Of a stretch of DNA of 64,000 nucleotides, positions 28,980 to 38,483 are shown piece by piece; positions within the stretch are counted from its first letter, which is position 1, and every line of letters begins with the position of its first letter. Where the stretch lies: assembly GCA_020635285.1 (NCBI GenBank), contig JACKAB010000009.1, forward strand, positions 186,001-250,000, given 5' to 3'. Position numbers and translations under genes: made by a program. The notes beneath the pieces are model-generated. The model ran no database searches and was not told the origin of the DNA. It saw nothing but the letters and a program-made list of their open reading frames with translations. The DNA comes from Ignavibacteriales bacterium. GTDB lineage: Bacteria > Bacteroidota > Ignavibacteria > Ignavibacteriales > Melioribacteraceae.

Positions 28980-31052
28980 ATGAAATTTAAAAAAATAGCA
29001 ATACTTCTTCTTCTATCGGTTATAAGTACAATTGCTCAATTAGATAGAAGTATTCAACCAAAAGCCGGTCCAGCACCCGAGATTAAATTGGGAGACTATG
29101 AATCATTTACCTTAGATAATGGTTTAAAAGTTTTTGTAATTGAAAATCACAAAATTCCTAAAATAACTTTTAGTTTAATTTTAGATCGTGATCCAATTTT
29201 AGAAAAAGAGCATGTGGGTTATATCGATTTTGCCGGTGAACTTTTAAGACGTGGAACAACAAATAGAACTAAAGATCAAATTGATGAAGAAGTTGATTTT
29301 ATTGGGGCAAGCTTAAATACCTCTGGCTCAAGTATCTATGGTTCTTCAATGACAAAACATTTTGATAAACTACTGGAATTATTTTCTGATGTTTTATTGA
29401 ACTCAGATTTTAAACAAGAGGAATTAGATAAACTAAAAAAACAAGCACTTTCCGGATTGGCAGCAGGCAAAGATGATCCAGATGCAATTGCTTCTAACTT
29501 AAGAAAGGTTTTAACTTTTGGTGCAGATCATCCTTATGGTGAAGTGATGACCGAGAAAACTGTGGATTCAATTAATTTAGATTTAACAAAACAATATTAC
29601 AAAGAAAATTTTCGTCCAAATATAGCCATGTTAGCTTTTGTTGGTGATATAAATTTAGATGAAGCCAAAAAGTTAGCACAAAAATATTTAGGCAGTTGGG
29701 AAAAGAAAGAAGTCAAATCAGCCGAATATAAAACCCCAACAGCACCGCTTGTTAATAAAGTTGCAATCTCAAATAGAGATGCTTCAGTTCAATCAGTAAT
29801 ATCAGTTGTTTATCCAGTTGAACTAAAAAAGAATAGTCAAGACATAATCAAAGCTTCCGTGATGAGCACGATTTTAGGAGGCACGTTCTCAGCTCGTTTA
29901 AATCAAAATTTAAGAGAAAAACATGGATATACTTACGGATCTGGTTCTTCCCTTAGCTCAGATAAACTAATAGGAAGTTTTACTGCTTCTGCCACAGTTA
30001 GAAACGAAGTCACAGATAGTGCAATAACTGAAATTTTTAACGAAATGAAAATATTGCGAAATGAAAAAGTTACGGACGATGAACTTGACAGAATAAAAAA
30101 TTATTTAAATGGAAGTTTTTCTCGCTCTTTAGAAAGTCCGCAAACCATTGCAAGATTTGCACTTAATATTGAACGGTACAATTTGGCAAAGGACTATTAT
30201 AAAAATTATTTGAAAAATTTAAGTCAAGTTACCGCAGAAGATGTTGAAGAAATGGCAAAAAAATATCTTAAACCAAACAATGCACAGATAATAGTAGTTG
30301 GCAATGCAGCTGAGGTTGCAGAGAAATTAACAAAATTCAGCACAAGCGGAAAAATTCAGTATTATGATAATTATGGAAATGAGTATGATCCAAATTTAAT
30401 GAAAGCTGAAGAAGGCGTTACCGCGGAAACTGTAATTGAAAAATACATTGAAGCTATTGGCGGAAGAGAAAAGATTGCTGCAGTAATTGATAAAACGATG
30501 GAAATGAAGGGGACGGTTCAAGGAATGGATATTAAATTAACAATGTCTCAAAAAGCTCCTAATAAACTCTTTCAAGAGTTGGATTTTTCTGTTGGAAAAC
30601 AAACCACAGTTTTTGATGGTGAAAAAGGTAAGGTTGAGGGTATGGGACAAGTTCAAAATCTAGAGGGAGATCTTTTAGAGGAGATGAAATACCAAGCATC
30701 TATGAATTTATTTTTAGATTATGCAAAAAATAATATAGAAGTTGAACTTGGAGGAATTGAAAATATAAATGGAAAAGATGCATATAAAATTGTAACTACA
30801 ATACCTACTGGTAAAAAATCAACGCAATATTATGATAAAGAAAGCGGACTGAAAATTAGAGAAGTTAATAGTGTTACAACTCCTCAAGGTTCTTTTACCC
30901 AAACTATTGATACAGATGATTATAAAGATGTAGATGGTCTTAAATTCCCATTTAAGCTAACACAAAGCATGGGTCCTCAAAGTTTAACTTTAGAGGTTAC
31001 ATCAATTAAAATTAATACCGGATTAAATGATTCAATTTTCGAAGTTAAATAA
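28980..31052 (+). CDS. M16 protease-like subunit (no HxxEH) with extra C-terminal domain
   Basis: 690 residues with a signal peptide (KKIAILLLLSVISTIAQ). Residues 35-450 are M16-like (NGLKVFVIENHKIPKITFSL, LREKHGYTYGSGSSLSSDKL with the conserved R/Y pair). The zinc motif position reads VGYIDFAGELLRRGT instead of HxxEH, so it should be non-catalytic. Residues about 475-690 form an extra domain (EKYIEAIGGREKIAAVIDKT .. GKKSTQYYDKESGLKIREV) resembling periplasmic lipoprotein-carrier-like beta domains. Partner of the catalytic M16 gene upstream. Confidence 0.9.
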   Translation: MKFKKIAILLLLSVISTIAQLDRSIQPKAGPAPEIKLGDYESFTLDNGLKVFVIENHKIPKITFSLILDRDPILEKEHVGYIDFAGELLRRGTTNRTKDQIDEEVDFIGASLNTSGSSIYGSSMTKHFDKLLELFSDVLLNSDFKQEELDKLKKQALSGLAAGKDDPDAIASNLRKVLTFGADHPYGEVMTEKTVDSINLDLTKQYYKENFRPNIAMLAFVGDINLDEAKKLAQKYLGSWEKKEVKSAEYKTPTAPLVNKVAISNRDASVQSVISVVYPVELKKNSQDIIKASVMSTILGGTFSARLNQNLREKHGYTYGSGSSLSSDKLIGSFTASATVRNEVTDSAITEIFNEMKILRNEKVTDDELDRIKNYLNGSFSRSLESPQTIARFALNIERYNLAKDYYKNYLKNLSQVTAEDVEEMAKKYLKPNNAQIIVVGNAAEVAEKLTKFSTSGKIQYYDNYGNEYDPNLMKAEEGVTAETVIEKYIEAIGGREKIAAVIDKTMEMKGTVQGMDIKLTMSQKAPNKLFQELDFSVGKQTTVFDGEKGKVEGMGQVQNLEGDLLEEMKYQASMNLFLDYAKNNIEVELGGIENINGKDAYKIVTTIPTGKKSTQYYDKESGLKIREVNSVTTPQGSFTQTIDTDDYKDVDGLKFPFKLTQSMGPQSLTLEVTSIKINTGLNDSIFEVK

Positions 31053-31070
31053 GATTTTGGATTAGCTTGT

Positions 31071-31154
31071 CATTCCCGAATACTTTTAGTGGGAATCCCG
31101 TTCGGCTTTTATTAGATTCCGGTTATTCGTAAAATTAAAGCGAAAACCGGAATC
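31071..31154. repeat. Double hairpin, dispersed-repeat type
   Basis: attccc..gggaat at 31072-31095, followed by a perfect 10-bp stem gattccggtt / aaccggaatc (31115-31124 with 31145-31154). Similar 'cattccc..gggaatcc' and 'gattccggt' words occur at 15051 and 21766. Lies between the M16 operon and the HAD gene. Confidence 0.65.
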
Positions 31155-31207
31155 GATAGTTTAGGCGGAACATTTTTTTTCAATCCCAAACAATTAAGAA
31201 TTTCAAA

Positions 31208-31822
31208 ATGAAAAACAGAAAATACACAACAATAGTTTTTGATCTTGGCAATGTTTTAATTCCATTTGATCACACTATCTGGGTTAAAAAGTATAATTCA
31301 ATTCAATCCGGATTGGGAGATAGTTATATAAAAAATTATTTGGAATTTTATGAAGTTCACAGAAACTATGAAAGCGGAAAATTAAGTGACAAAGAATTTA
31401 TTTCAAAAAATTTATCTTGGCTGAACAACAAAGTTTCTTCAGAAGAATTTCGTGAAATATTCTCAAATATATTTACACTTAATGAAAATGTGATTGAGCT
31501 TTTACCAAAGCTTAAGGCAAAATATAAATTAGTTTTACTTTCTAACACAAATCACATACATAAAAAATATGGTTGGGAAAAATACAGTTTCCTTAAGAAT
31601 TTTGATAAGCTAATTCTTTCACATGAAGTTGGTGCAGTAAAACCAGAGGCCAAAATTTATAAAGCTGTTGAAGCTTTTACCCAAGAACCGCCGGAGAATC
31701 ATATTTTTATTGATGACATTTTAGAATATGCAAACTCTGCAAAAAAAATAGGTTGGGATGCAATTCAATTTATTGGTTATGAAAATTTGGTTGAGGAATT
31801 AAAGAAGCGAAATATTTTATAA
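31208..31822 (+). CDS. HAD-superfamily hydrolase (YihX-like)
   Basis: 204 residues with all HAD motifs: I FDLGNVLIPFDH, II LLSNTNHIHK, III the lysine in GAVKPEAKIYKAV, IV HIFIDDILEYANSAKKIGWD. Helical cap between motifs I and II, as in YihX-type sugar- or nucleotide-phosphatases. Cytosolic; substrate unknown. Monocistronic by its surroundings. Confidence 0.9.
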   Translation: MKNRKYTTIVFDLGNVLIPFDHTIWVKKYNSIQSGLGDSYIKNYLEFYEVHRNYESGKLSDKEFISKNLSWLNNKVSSEEFREIFSNIFTLNENVIELLPKLKAKYKLVLLSNTNHIHKKYGWEKYSFLKNFDKLILSHEVGAVKPEAKIYKAVEAFTQEPPENHIFIDDILEYANSAKKIGWDAIQFIGYENLVEELKKRNIL

Positions 31823-31879
31823 AAGGAGTTTAGATTTTTTAATTTAGAAATCTTTCTAATCTTTCTAATCTTTAAATTT

Positions 31880-32212
31880 TTATTCCCATTTCTTCCAAAC
31901 ATCCGGAGTGTAGCCAACTGTAGCATCTTTTCCATTTCGTACAATAGGAGTTTTAATTAATAATGGATCTTCTAATAATTCTTCCTCCAGATTAAAAACC
32001 ATAAATTGCATTCCTCGTTTCTTATACTGTTTAGATTCAGTATCAATCAAATCATCTAAGCCTATTGCGCGGGAAATATTTTCCAACTCTCCTTTACTAA
32101 TTCCTTTTTCAGCTAGATCCCTAAAGTGAAATTGAATGTTGCGTTCTTTAAAAAATCGCTCCGCTTTTTTTGTATCAGAGCATTTCTTTGTTCCAAAAAT
32201 TTGTATGTTCAT
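31880..32212 (-). CDS. ArsC/Spx/YffB-family thioredoxin-fold protein
   Basis: 110 residues: MNIQIFGTKKCSDTKKAERF with a single N-terminal cysteine, FHFRDLAEKGISKGELE, and TPIVRNGKDATVGYTPDVWK with the conserved Thr-Pro and the arginine typical of the ArsC family. Single-Cys members (YffB-like) are not proven arsenate reductases and may act on glutathione or other thiols. No ars genes are nearby. Confidence 0.85.
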   Translation of the reverse strand: MNIQIFGTKKCSDTKKAERFFKERNIQFHFRDLAEKGISKGELENISRAIGLDDLIDTESKQYKKRGMQFMVFNLEEELLEDPLLIKTPIVRNGKDATVGYTPDVWKKWE

Positions 32213-32294
32213 ATAAATATCTATTTTATTACGGGAACAATTTATATAAATTTTAGTTAAAAATAGAAATCCTTAACTTAAAATTAGTTATTCC

Positions 32295-33440
32295 ATGAAT
32301 AAGAATAAAATTGTAATAATATTTCTAACTATTCTAATTACAAATTCTACATTTGCTCAAACAGCAAAATTCGATTCGCTAATAAATGTTGGTATCAATC
32401 AAATTTACAGCATTAAATTTAGCGAAGCTGAAAAAACTTTTCACGACTTACAAATAAAATACCCAAAACATCCAGCTGGTAAATTCTTTGATGCAATGAT
32501 TGTTTGGTGGAAAATTATGCTTGATATGGAGAGTGAAGAATATGATGATATTTTTGTTGAAAAGTTAGAAAATGTAATTGATTTTTGTGATAGCTTAATA
32601 GATGAAAACGATAAAAATATAGATGCAATATTTTTTAAAGGAGGCTCTCTTGGTTTTAGGGGAAGATTATATTCAATTCGCAAAGCATGGTTTGATGCAG
32701 CTCTGGATGGAAAAGAGGCCCTTCCGCTGGTTTACGAGGCTTATGAAATTGATCCGACTAATGAAGATGTAAAACTAGGATTTGGAATTTATAATTATTA
32801 TGCCGAAGCAATTCCAGAAAAATATCCATTCATAAAACCGGCAATGATCTTTTTTCCTAATGGAGATAAAAAAAAAGGTATTGAGCAATTAAATACTGCT
32901 GCTCAAAAAGCAAAATATGCAGCAATTGAATCTGAATTTTTTCTGCTGACTCTATACTACCAATTTGAAGAAGATTTTGATAAAGCTTTACTATATGCTG
33001 AAGAGCTGAGTAAAAGGTTTCCCGATAATCCAATCTTTGCAAAATATTATGGAAGAATTTTTGTCAAGAAAAATAATTATACAAGAGCTAGGCAAATTTT
33101 TCAAAGTATAATTGATAAAAATAAAAAACAATATCCCGGTTATAATTCTAAGTTATTGCGTGAAGCCAGCTATTATGTTGCTGTTGATCAAATGAAGAAA
33201 AATGAATTAGAAGCAGCAAAAAATAATTTCAAAATATGTGAAGAAAATTCTAGAATTTTCGATAAAGATGAGGACGAGGAATCGGGGTTTTTAATTAACT
33301 CTCTTGTTTACTTAGCAAGAATAAATGATCAGCAAGGTAATTTTGGTGAAGCAATTAAAATTTATAAGGAATTATTGACTTTAAGAGATTATGGAGGCTC
33401 ACACGAGAAAGCAAAGAAAGCATTAAAGAATATAAAATGA
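32295..33440 (+). CDS. Secreted tetratricopeptide-repeat protein
   Basis: 381 residues with a signal peptide (MNKNKIVIIFLTILITNSTF, then AQ) and helical repeats of TPR type (INQIYSIKFSEAEKTFHDLQ, IKYPKHPAGKFFDAMI .. KYYGRIFVKKNNYTRARQIF .. DQQGNFGEAIKIYKELLTL). Probably a periplasmic scaffold; no partner is evident. It converges with the FadL operon and ends in a shared terminator. Confidence 0.85.
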   Translation: MNKNKIVIIFLTILITNSTFAQTAKFDSLINVGINQIYSIKFSEAEKTFHDLQIKYPKHPAGKFFDAMIVWWKIMLDMESEEYDDIFVEKLENVIDFCDSLIDENDKNIDAIFFKGGSLGFRGRLYSIRKAWFDAALDGKEALPLVYEAYEIDPTNEDVKLGFGIYNYYAEAIPEKYPFIKPAMIFFPNGDKKKGIEQLNTAAQKAKYAAIESEFFLLTLYYQFEEDFDKALLYAEELSKRFPDNPIFAKYYGRIFVKKNNYTRARQIFQSIIDKNKKQYPGYNSKLLREASYYVAVDQMKKNELEAAKNNFKICEENSRIFDKDEDEESGFLINSLVYLARINDQQGNFGEAIKIYKELLTLRDYGGSHEKAKKALKNIK

Positions 33441-33448
33441 AAATAAAA

Positions 33449-33470
33449 AAGCCGGCTGAAACACCGGCTT
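33449..33470. terminator. Bidirectional terminator
   Basis: Perfect 7-bp stem aagccgg / ccggctt with an 8-base loop, flanked by A6 on one side and T-rich sequence on the other, between the converging TPR and FadL genes. Confidence 0.82.
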
Positions 33471-33495
33471 AAATTTCCAAATATATTTTACTTAA

Positions 33496-34758
33496 TTATA
33501 AAGCCATTCCAAAGCCAATGCTGAAAGCAAAAACATCAAGATGATGTAACCCTGGCATATTTTGTGGATCTAAAGGACTTGGATATGCCTCAACTTCTCG
33601 ATCAGCACCAAGCAGGTATTCTGCAGCAGCTTCAATTGAATACTTTCCAAAAGTATAACCACAGCCAGCAGTTATAACATGGTTGGTTGATGATGGGAAT
33701 AATATATTTAAAGTTTCATCCGGAGCTGGAGCTGGGTCGTAGTAATATCCCAATCTAATTGCTGTATTTGGAGAAACCATATATTCACCACCCAATCTAA
33801 TCATTACAGCATCTTTCCAATCCAAAACAAATTCACCTTCCGGCATTTTTTCATAATCTGCAATCAATTTATCTAACAATGACCATTTGCTATATTGCGC
33901 ATCTAATGCAAGAGTTAAACATTTTGTAGGTTTATACGCAACACCACCGCCAATCCATAGTGGCCAAGTTACATCACGTGTAAAATCTGTTTCAACTAAT
34001 GTGGCTCCACCCAAACTTGGAGCAACTATATCTGCACTACCATCCATAGTTACTGCAGTTGTAGTTCTAAAATTAACTCCAAAAGATAATTGTTTATTTA
34101 AATCATATTTTAAGCCGATAGAAGCTCCAAAACCAATTCCGGTTGATTCTTCTGTATATTGAACAGGTGTTTCTGGGACCCCGTCTCGATTTGCGTCAGC
34201 AGCATCTGGTCTTGATAAATCGAACATTGCATAATAAATGTTTGCTGCTACTCCTATTGAAAATTGATCTGTTACTTTGTATGCGAAAGCTGGTGAGATA
34301 GCGATTACACCAATTCTTGACTCCCAATTAAAAGCTTGACCACCTGAAAAAGCGGCTAAATCTTCACCTGGCCATTCTGCACCTAATCCAGCCGGTACAT
34401 AAATTCCAAGTCCAAAACTCATTTTATCCATATTATAAACGCCCATCAATCCACCAGTTGGATAAATATTTTTTTCTGTCTTGGTATCAATATTAATTCC
34501 AAAGCTAGGAACAGAGTATTGATAGGAACCAATTGGCATTACACCAGTAAAATTTGCTAAAATTGATGATTCTTGTCCTGCCAATCCTGCAGGGTTCCAG
34601 TATATTGCTGTTGCATCATTTGATAAAGCAACAAAAGCTCCACCCATACCAAGTGCTTTTGTTCCAACACTGTTTAAGCTAAGCCCATTTGCAAAAGTGC
34701 TTGTTGAAAAACTTAAAACAAGCAAAACACTCAAAGCCAGTTTAATGACTTTTTTCAT
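33496..34758 (-). CDS. OmpP1/FadL-family outer-membrane transporter
   Basis: 420-residue beta-barrel for uptake of hydrophobic compounds (long-chain fatty acids in E. coli FadL, aromatics in TodX). Signal peptide MKKVIKLALSVLLVLSFSTS, then the conserved plug start NGLSLNSVGTKALGMGGAFV and ATAIYWNPAGLAG, and a terminal barrel strand ending in FSIGFGMAL. The frame runs to 34836, but GGAGG six bases before the ATG at 34758 fixes the start. Last gene of a three-gene operon led by a MerR regulator. Confidence 0.93.
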   Translation of the reverse strand: MKKVIKLALSVLLVLSFSTSTFANGLSLNSVGTKALGMGGAFVALSNDATAIYWNPAGLAGQESSILANFTGVMPIGSYQYSVPSFGINIDTKTEKNIYPTGGLMGVYNMDKMSFGLGIYVPAGLGAEWPGEDLAAFSGGQAFNWESRIGVIAISPAFAYKVTDQFSIGVAANIYYAMFDLSRPDAADANRDGVPETPVQYTEESTGIGFGASIGLKYDLNKQLSFGVNFRTTTAVTMDGSADIVAPSLGGATLVETDFTRDVTWPLWIGGGVAYKPTKCLTLALDAQYSKWSLLDKLIADYEKMPEGEFVLDWKDAVMIRLGGEYMVSPNTAIRLGYYYDPAPAPDETLNILFPSSTNHVITAGCGYTFGKYSIEAAAEYLLGADREVEAYPSPLDPQNMPGLHHLDVFAFSIGFGMAL

Positions 34759-34810
34759 TTTTCCTCCATATGATTTGTTGTGGTTGATAAATATAATATA
34801 ATTAAGCTTT

Positions 34811-35914
34811 TTATTCCGAAATAAATTTATTTCCAAGTAAAGATCTTTTTAATGATTCATCTAAAATTCCAGGCATGCTCATATGATCCATAAAAGCACT
34901 CATCCCGGCATCCCAAAAATACATATCCATTCTGTGCATTTGCTTTTGTGTATAAACATTTATCTTATCGCCTTCTTGAATTAAGAGTACCTCAACAGGA
35001 TATGAGCTGGCATGATCAATACCGGGACACATATTACCTTCTTCTTCTCTTGAACTTCCAGCAATATTAAATGAAACTGCCTCTGTTCTTGGACGAGTTA
35101 AGCCCAATAGAATAGCATCCTTTTTAGGGGATTCTATTGTTGAAATTACTTGCCATATTAAATCTGATTCATTTTGAAACCATCTGTAATCCTTATCATC
35201 TTTTGTTGGTTTATAAGTTTTTAAATTACTTATGAACTCAGATTTTAATTTTTGTAATCCAGCAAAGCCATCTTTATTATCAATGCTATAAATAATAGGG
35301 AATTGATCTTCATCATTAAATAATGTAAGTGGTCCAACCATCATAAACATATCTCTTGAAGATTCTGCAAGATCTTCATCATCTCTTATTGGAGGCATAT
35401 TTTTTTCTAGTTTTTCGCCACCAGCAGCATTATGCAATAATTTGATTAGATTATTTTTGTAAGTCTTAGTTTTTGCAATAACTTCCTTGTAAATACTTTC
35501 TTTGTCATTTTCGTATAAATCATTAAATACTATTCTGTTAATTGTTTCCGGATCCGTTATTTCAATATTAGTTCCTTCGGGTGTTTCGTAAATTCCAATT
35601 CTCAGAAATGCTGCAACCAGATATTTTGATCCATAAGAGGTAAGCATTTTTGTATAATTATCTGAGGCTAATACAATTAAATGTGCTTTAAATCCACAGT
35701 GTTCATCTTTTTCTTCTCTTACGTAATCCGGCACGTAAATAGGTTTTGATTTTAAAACTGTGAAACCATTAGATCCGGCTTCGCTAACTATCATTTTTTG
35801 AATTTCTTCAATTGTACCTGGTACAGATTTATTTGTTAATAAATAAATTCCATGATCCGAAGCAAATAAAAATGACGCCAAAAACAATAAGATGATAAGT
35901 GATTTAGTTTTCAT
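34811..35914 (-). CDS. Hypothetical secreted protein, 367 aa
   Basis: Signal peptide MKTKSLIILLFLASFLFA. The first half (TIEEIQKMIVSEAGSNGFTV, then KAHLIVLASDN .. YETPEGTNIEITDPETINR) loosely resembles DUF302-type domains; the second half is unrecognised and rich in Met and His near the end (QKQMHRMDMYFWDAGMSAFM, then DHMSMP), which could bind metal. Both are inference. It starts 18 bases after the MerR gene and is followed by the FadL gene, so it may be a periplasmic partner of that channel. Confidence 0.65.
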   Translation of the reverse strand: MKTKSLIILLFLASFLFASDHGIYLLTNKSVPGTIEEIQKMIVSEAGSNGFTVLKSKPIYVPDYVREEKDEHCGFKAHLIVLASDNYTKMLTSYGSKYLVAAFLRIGIYETPEGTNIEITDPETINRIVFNDLYENDKESIYKEVIAKTKTYKNNLIKLLHNAAGGEKLEKNMPPIRDDEDLAESSRDMFMMVGPLTLFNDEDQFPIIYSIDNKDGFAGLQKLKSEFISNLKTYKPTKDDKDYRWFQNESDLIWQVISTIESPKKDAILLGLTRPRTEAVSFNIAGSSREEEGNMCPGIDHASSYPVEVLLIQEGDKINVYTQKQMHRMDMYFWDAGMSAFMDHMSMPGILDESLKRSLLGNKFISE

Positions 35915-35932
35915 TGATTATCCTAAATATAT

Positions 35933-36370
35933 TTAAATGAGTAAGGTTTTTAGCTTTTCTTTTATGGATGCACAGTTTCCAAAACTTTGGTAAACTTCGC
36001 AATCTCTGCAATCTTTATCTTGGCAAGTATTATTTTTATGGTTTAACATCCAACAAGGCTTGTTATAACTTGAGAAAAATTCACAATTTTTTTTATCTTC
36101 TGAAGAACATTTAATAATTGACCAGCATGGAATTAATGCAAGCACTCTTCTTATTCCTTCAATATTAATTTTATCTTCGTTTATTGTTTTTTTTATACAC
36201 TTAACTCTCTCTAAATCTTTATCTGAATATAGCCTCTGGTTACTGTTTTTTCTGAAAGGAATTAGCAAACCTTCTCTTTCATACATTCTTAAAGTATGAA
36301 CGGAAATATCCAATAATTTTGCTGCATTGCTAATTGTATATATAGGATTGTTTGAATCTATTGTCATCAC
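35933..36370 (-). CDS. MerR-family regulator with cysteine-rich C-terminus
   Basis: 145 residues. Residues 8-75 are a MerR DNA-binding domain (YTISNAAKLLDISVHTLRMY, EREGLLIPFRKN, NQRLYSDKDLERVKCIKKTI). Instead of the usual long coiled coil plus effector domain, the C-terminus has eight cysteines spaced C-x5-C-x7-C-x9-C-x9-C-x4-C-x2-C-x8-C, with CW pairs (CWSIIKC, PCWMLNH), like small 'two-CW' domains. It probably senses metal, Fe-S cluster or redox state. First gene of an operon with a secreted protein and a FadL channel; a strong dyad lies just upstream. Confidence 0.85.
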   Translation of the reverse strand: MMTIDSNNPIYTISNAAKLLDISVHTLRMYEREGLLIPFRKNSNQRLYSDKDLERVKCIKKTINEDKINIEGIRRVLALIPCWSIIKCSSEDKKNCEFFSSYNKPCWMLNHKNNTCQDKDCRDCEVYQSFGNCASIKEKLKTLLI

Positions 36371-36386
36371 TCAACAAAATTTTGAT

Positions 36387-36410
36387 AGTTAACATTAGAT
36401 AATGTCAACT
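36387..36410 (-). promoter_or_regulatory. Dyad operator upstream of merR
   Basis: agttaacatt / aatgtcaact form 10-bp arms with one mismatch and a 4-base spacer, centred 28 bases upstream of the merR start. On the gene's strand the outer arm contains TTGACA, a -35-like hexamer, so the dyad would overlap the promoter spacer, where MerR proteins act. Confidence 0.6.
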
Positions 36411-36541
36411 TTCTTGCCAATTGATAATGATAAATTTATGTCAAAAACAAGGTATTTGTTTTATTTTATCTTAAAAATGAGAAGTAATATTAGAATATTT
36501 TCATTTATGATAGAGGAGGTTGGGAGTTGTTTAGGTTAGCT

Positions 36542-37480
36542 TTATAAAATTGTAGAAATACCAATCCTATGAAGTGAGCCAATTTCACCCATTGAAGAGA
36601 AAGAATAATCAAAATTATAATCGGAAATCAGAAATCCAAGCCCTAAGTTAAATCCGGCTAAACCAGCGGTTCCGCCCATTTTTAATTCTTTTCGTTTTTC
36701 GTTATCATACCCAAATCTGAGTCTAACAACTTTACTCATTTTGAATTCACCGCCAAAAGTAAACTGCTGAAATCTTTTTCCAAAACTATCATAACTTTCG
36801 TTAAGTTTATTTAAAGAGGCAAAAAAAGTAAATGGTAAATTTTTAAGAGTTTTAGAAAAACCAAATCTAACATCAAGCGGTAATTTTTCTTGGTATGAAT
36901 AATATTGAGTTACTTGTGAACCCAAATTTAATACTGAAAAACCAAAATTCCATCTTTCTTCTGGAATTGAGTAATGTAAACCTAAATCCGCTGCAAACCC
37001 TACTGAGGAGCGATCAGCAATTCCTGAAAAAATGAATTTTACATTAACGCCGTAATAGAAATTCTTATCTAAAGAATTAGAATAACCGACTAATGCCGCA
37101 AATTCACCAGCGCCAAATTCACCGGTTTTAACACCATCAACATTAGCTTCGGTAAAAGTTCCATAATTTATATATTGAATTGCGGTACCAAATCTTCCAA
37201 TTCCTTCAAATTCTTGAGAATACGCAACTGCGGCAGAATTAATATCCAAAAGATGTTTTACAAAAGAAAATGATATAGGGGATTCCGTTAAATAACTTAA
37301 ACCAGCTGGATTATAAAAAATTACATTAGGATCGTCATTATTAGATACAAAACTTCCGGCTAAAGCTGCAGCTCTGGGACTTTGATCAAGTTTCAAAAAG
37401 TTGAAAGTTTCTTGTGCTAAAACTTTTCCAGATAAAAGTATGGCTAATGCAATAATATAAATATTTTTCAATTTTTTCAT
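36542..37480 (-). CDS. porQ: PorQ-like protein of the type IX secretion system
   Basis: 312-residue outer-membrane barrel of the PorV/PorQ group. Signal peptide KLKNIYIIALAILLSGKVLA, then the family opening FLKLDQSPRAAALAGSFVS, DPNVIFYNPAGLSYL, IGRFGTAIQYINYGTF, ADLGLHYSIPEERWNFGFSV and RLRFGYDNEKRKELKMGG. PorQ-type proteins accompany type IX secretion; the cargo proteins with sorting domains in this window fit. It stands alone. Confidence 0.85.
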   Translation of the reverse strand: MKKLKNIYIIALAILLSGKVLAQETFNFLKLDQSPRAAALAGSFVSNNDDPNVIFYNPAGLSYLTESPISFSFVKHLLDINSAAVAYSQEFEGIGRFGTAIQYINYGTFTEANVDGVKTGEFGAGEFAALVGYSNSLDKNFYYGVNVKFIFSGIADRSSVGFAADLGLHYSIPEERWNFGFSVLNLGSQVTQYYSYQEKLPLDVRFGFSKTLKNLPFTFFASLNKLNESYDSFGKRFQQFTFGGEFKMSKVVRLRFGYDNEKRKELKMGGTAGLAGFNLGLGFLISDYNFDYSFSSMGEIGSLHRIGISTIL

Positions 37481-37730
37481 ATACTCAAAATTTTATAAAC
37501 TGATTTTAAAGATAAATAAATTTAAAGGCAAGATGTTACCCATTTTTGACCTATTTTATAAAACCAATGAATTAATAATAAATAGGAACTATAAACTTTG
37601 ACAAGTGTAAAAACAAAATCGAATATTAAATAAATTATCGGTCAATTTATTCTACATTTTATTTTGATTTATAATTGGCTATTTTAAAAGCTAAATTTTT
37701 TCTCTTATTTTTAATTTTATTTCATTATAA

Positions 37731-38324
37731 ATGAATTTCAAATTATTTTTATTATCGATTGGCTTGCTCGTAAGTTCAGTAAGTGCGCAGACAAAAACCA
37801 ACTTGGAAGTTGTTGATTCCTTAATTGGATTATCAATTAATAAAATTAGCAATTCAGTTTTGGATAAAAGTAATGAATTTGCTCTAAATTTTAATTCGCC
37901 CGAAGATTACAAAATTTTTAATAACTCAATTGTAGACAAATTACAAAAAAGTGGTTTTAACCTAAGTGAAGAAAAAAATAGAAGTGAAATTCTTAATTAC
38001 TCAATTGAAAATATAGCGGTAGATTATTCGGATATGTTTCGTGATGGAATTTTTGGAGAATATTTAATTCAGCGAAATATAAATCTTAATGGTTCCTATT
38101 TTGTAATTTCATCAGGTAATTTGGGCAATGTGAATAATTATGAATATACATTTAAAGACACAGTTGCATTAAATGCTGTAAACTCGCTTCAAAATATTGC
38201 GTATTCATTTACTTCGCCGGAAATTCCAGATGAGCCTTTTTTTTCAAGTTTGGTAGAACCAACAATTGCAGTGGGAACTGCAGCCATTGCCGTTTATCTG
38301 TTTTTTAATATTAGAAGCAAATAA
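37731..38324 (+). CDS. Hypothetical exported protein, 197 aa
   Basis: Signal peptide (MNFKLFLLSIGLLVSSVSAQ), a mixed alpha/beta middle (LNFNSPEDYKIFNNSIVDKL, NYSIENIAVDYSDMF) and a C-terminal membrane helix (TIAVGTAAIAVYLFFNI). Family unknown. The topology suggests a periplasmic domain anchored at its C-terminus. Confidence 0.65.
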   Translation: MNFKLFLLSIGLLVSSVSAQTKTNLEVVDSLIGLSINKISNSVLDKSNEFALNFNSPEDYKIFNNSIVDKLQKSGFNLSEEKNRSEILNYSIENIAVDYSDMFRDGIFGEYLIQRNINLNGSYFVISSGNLGNVNNYEYTFKDTVALNAVNSLQNIAYSFTSPEIPDEPFFSSLVEPTIAVGTAAIAVYLFFNIRSK

Positions 38325-38335
38325 ATATTATGTTT

Positions 38336-38356
38336 CGACAAGTTGCAAACTTGTCG
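38336..38356. terminator. Hairpin after the exported protein gene
   Basis: Perfect 9-bp stem cgacaagtt / aacttgtcg with a 3-base loop, 12 bases after the stop codon. No T tract, so it may be a dispersed palindrome rather than a terminator. Confidence 0.5.
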
Positions 38357-38483
38357 GCCGAACGGCATGATCTTAATATCTAAAATCATGAATTATATTT
38401 ATTAGATGTAAATAAATTATCAATCATTTTGTATTTAATTAGCTTGTACGTTTTTTAGAAATTTTAAGGAAACAAATTTTAAT

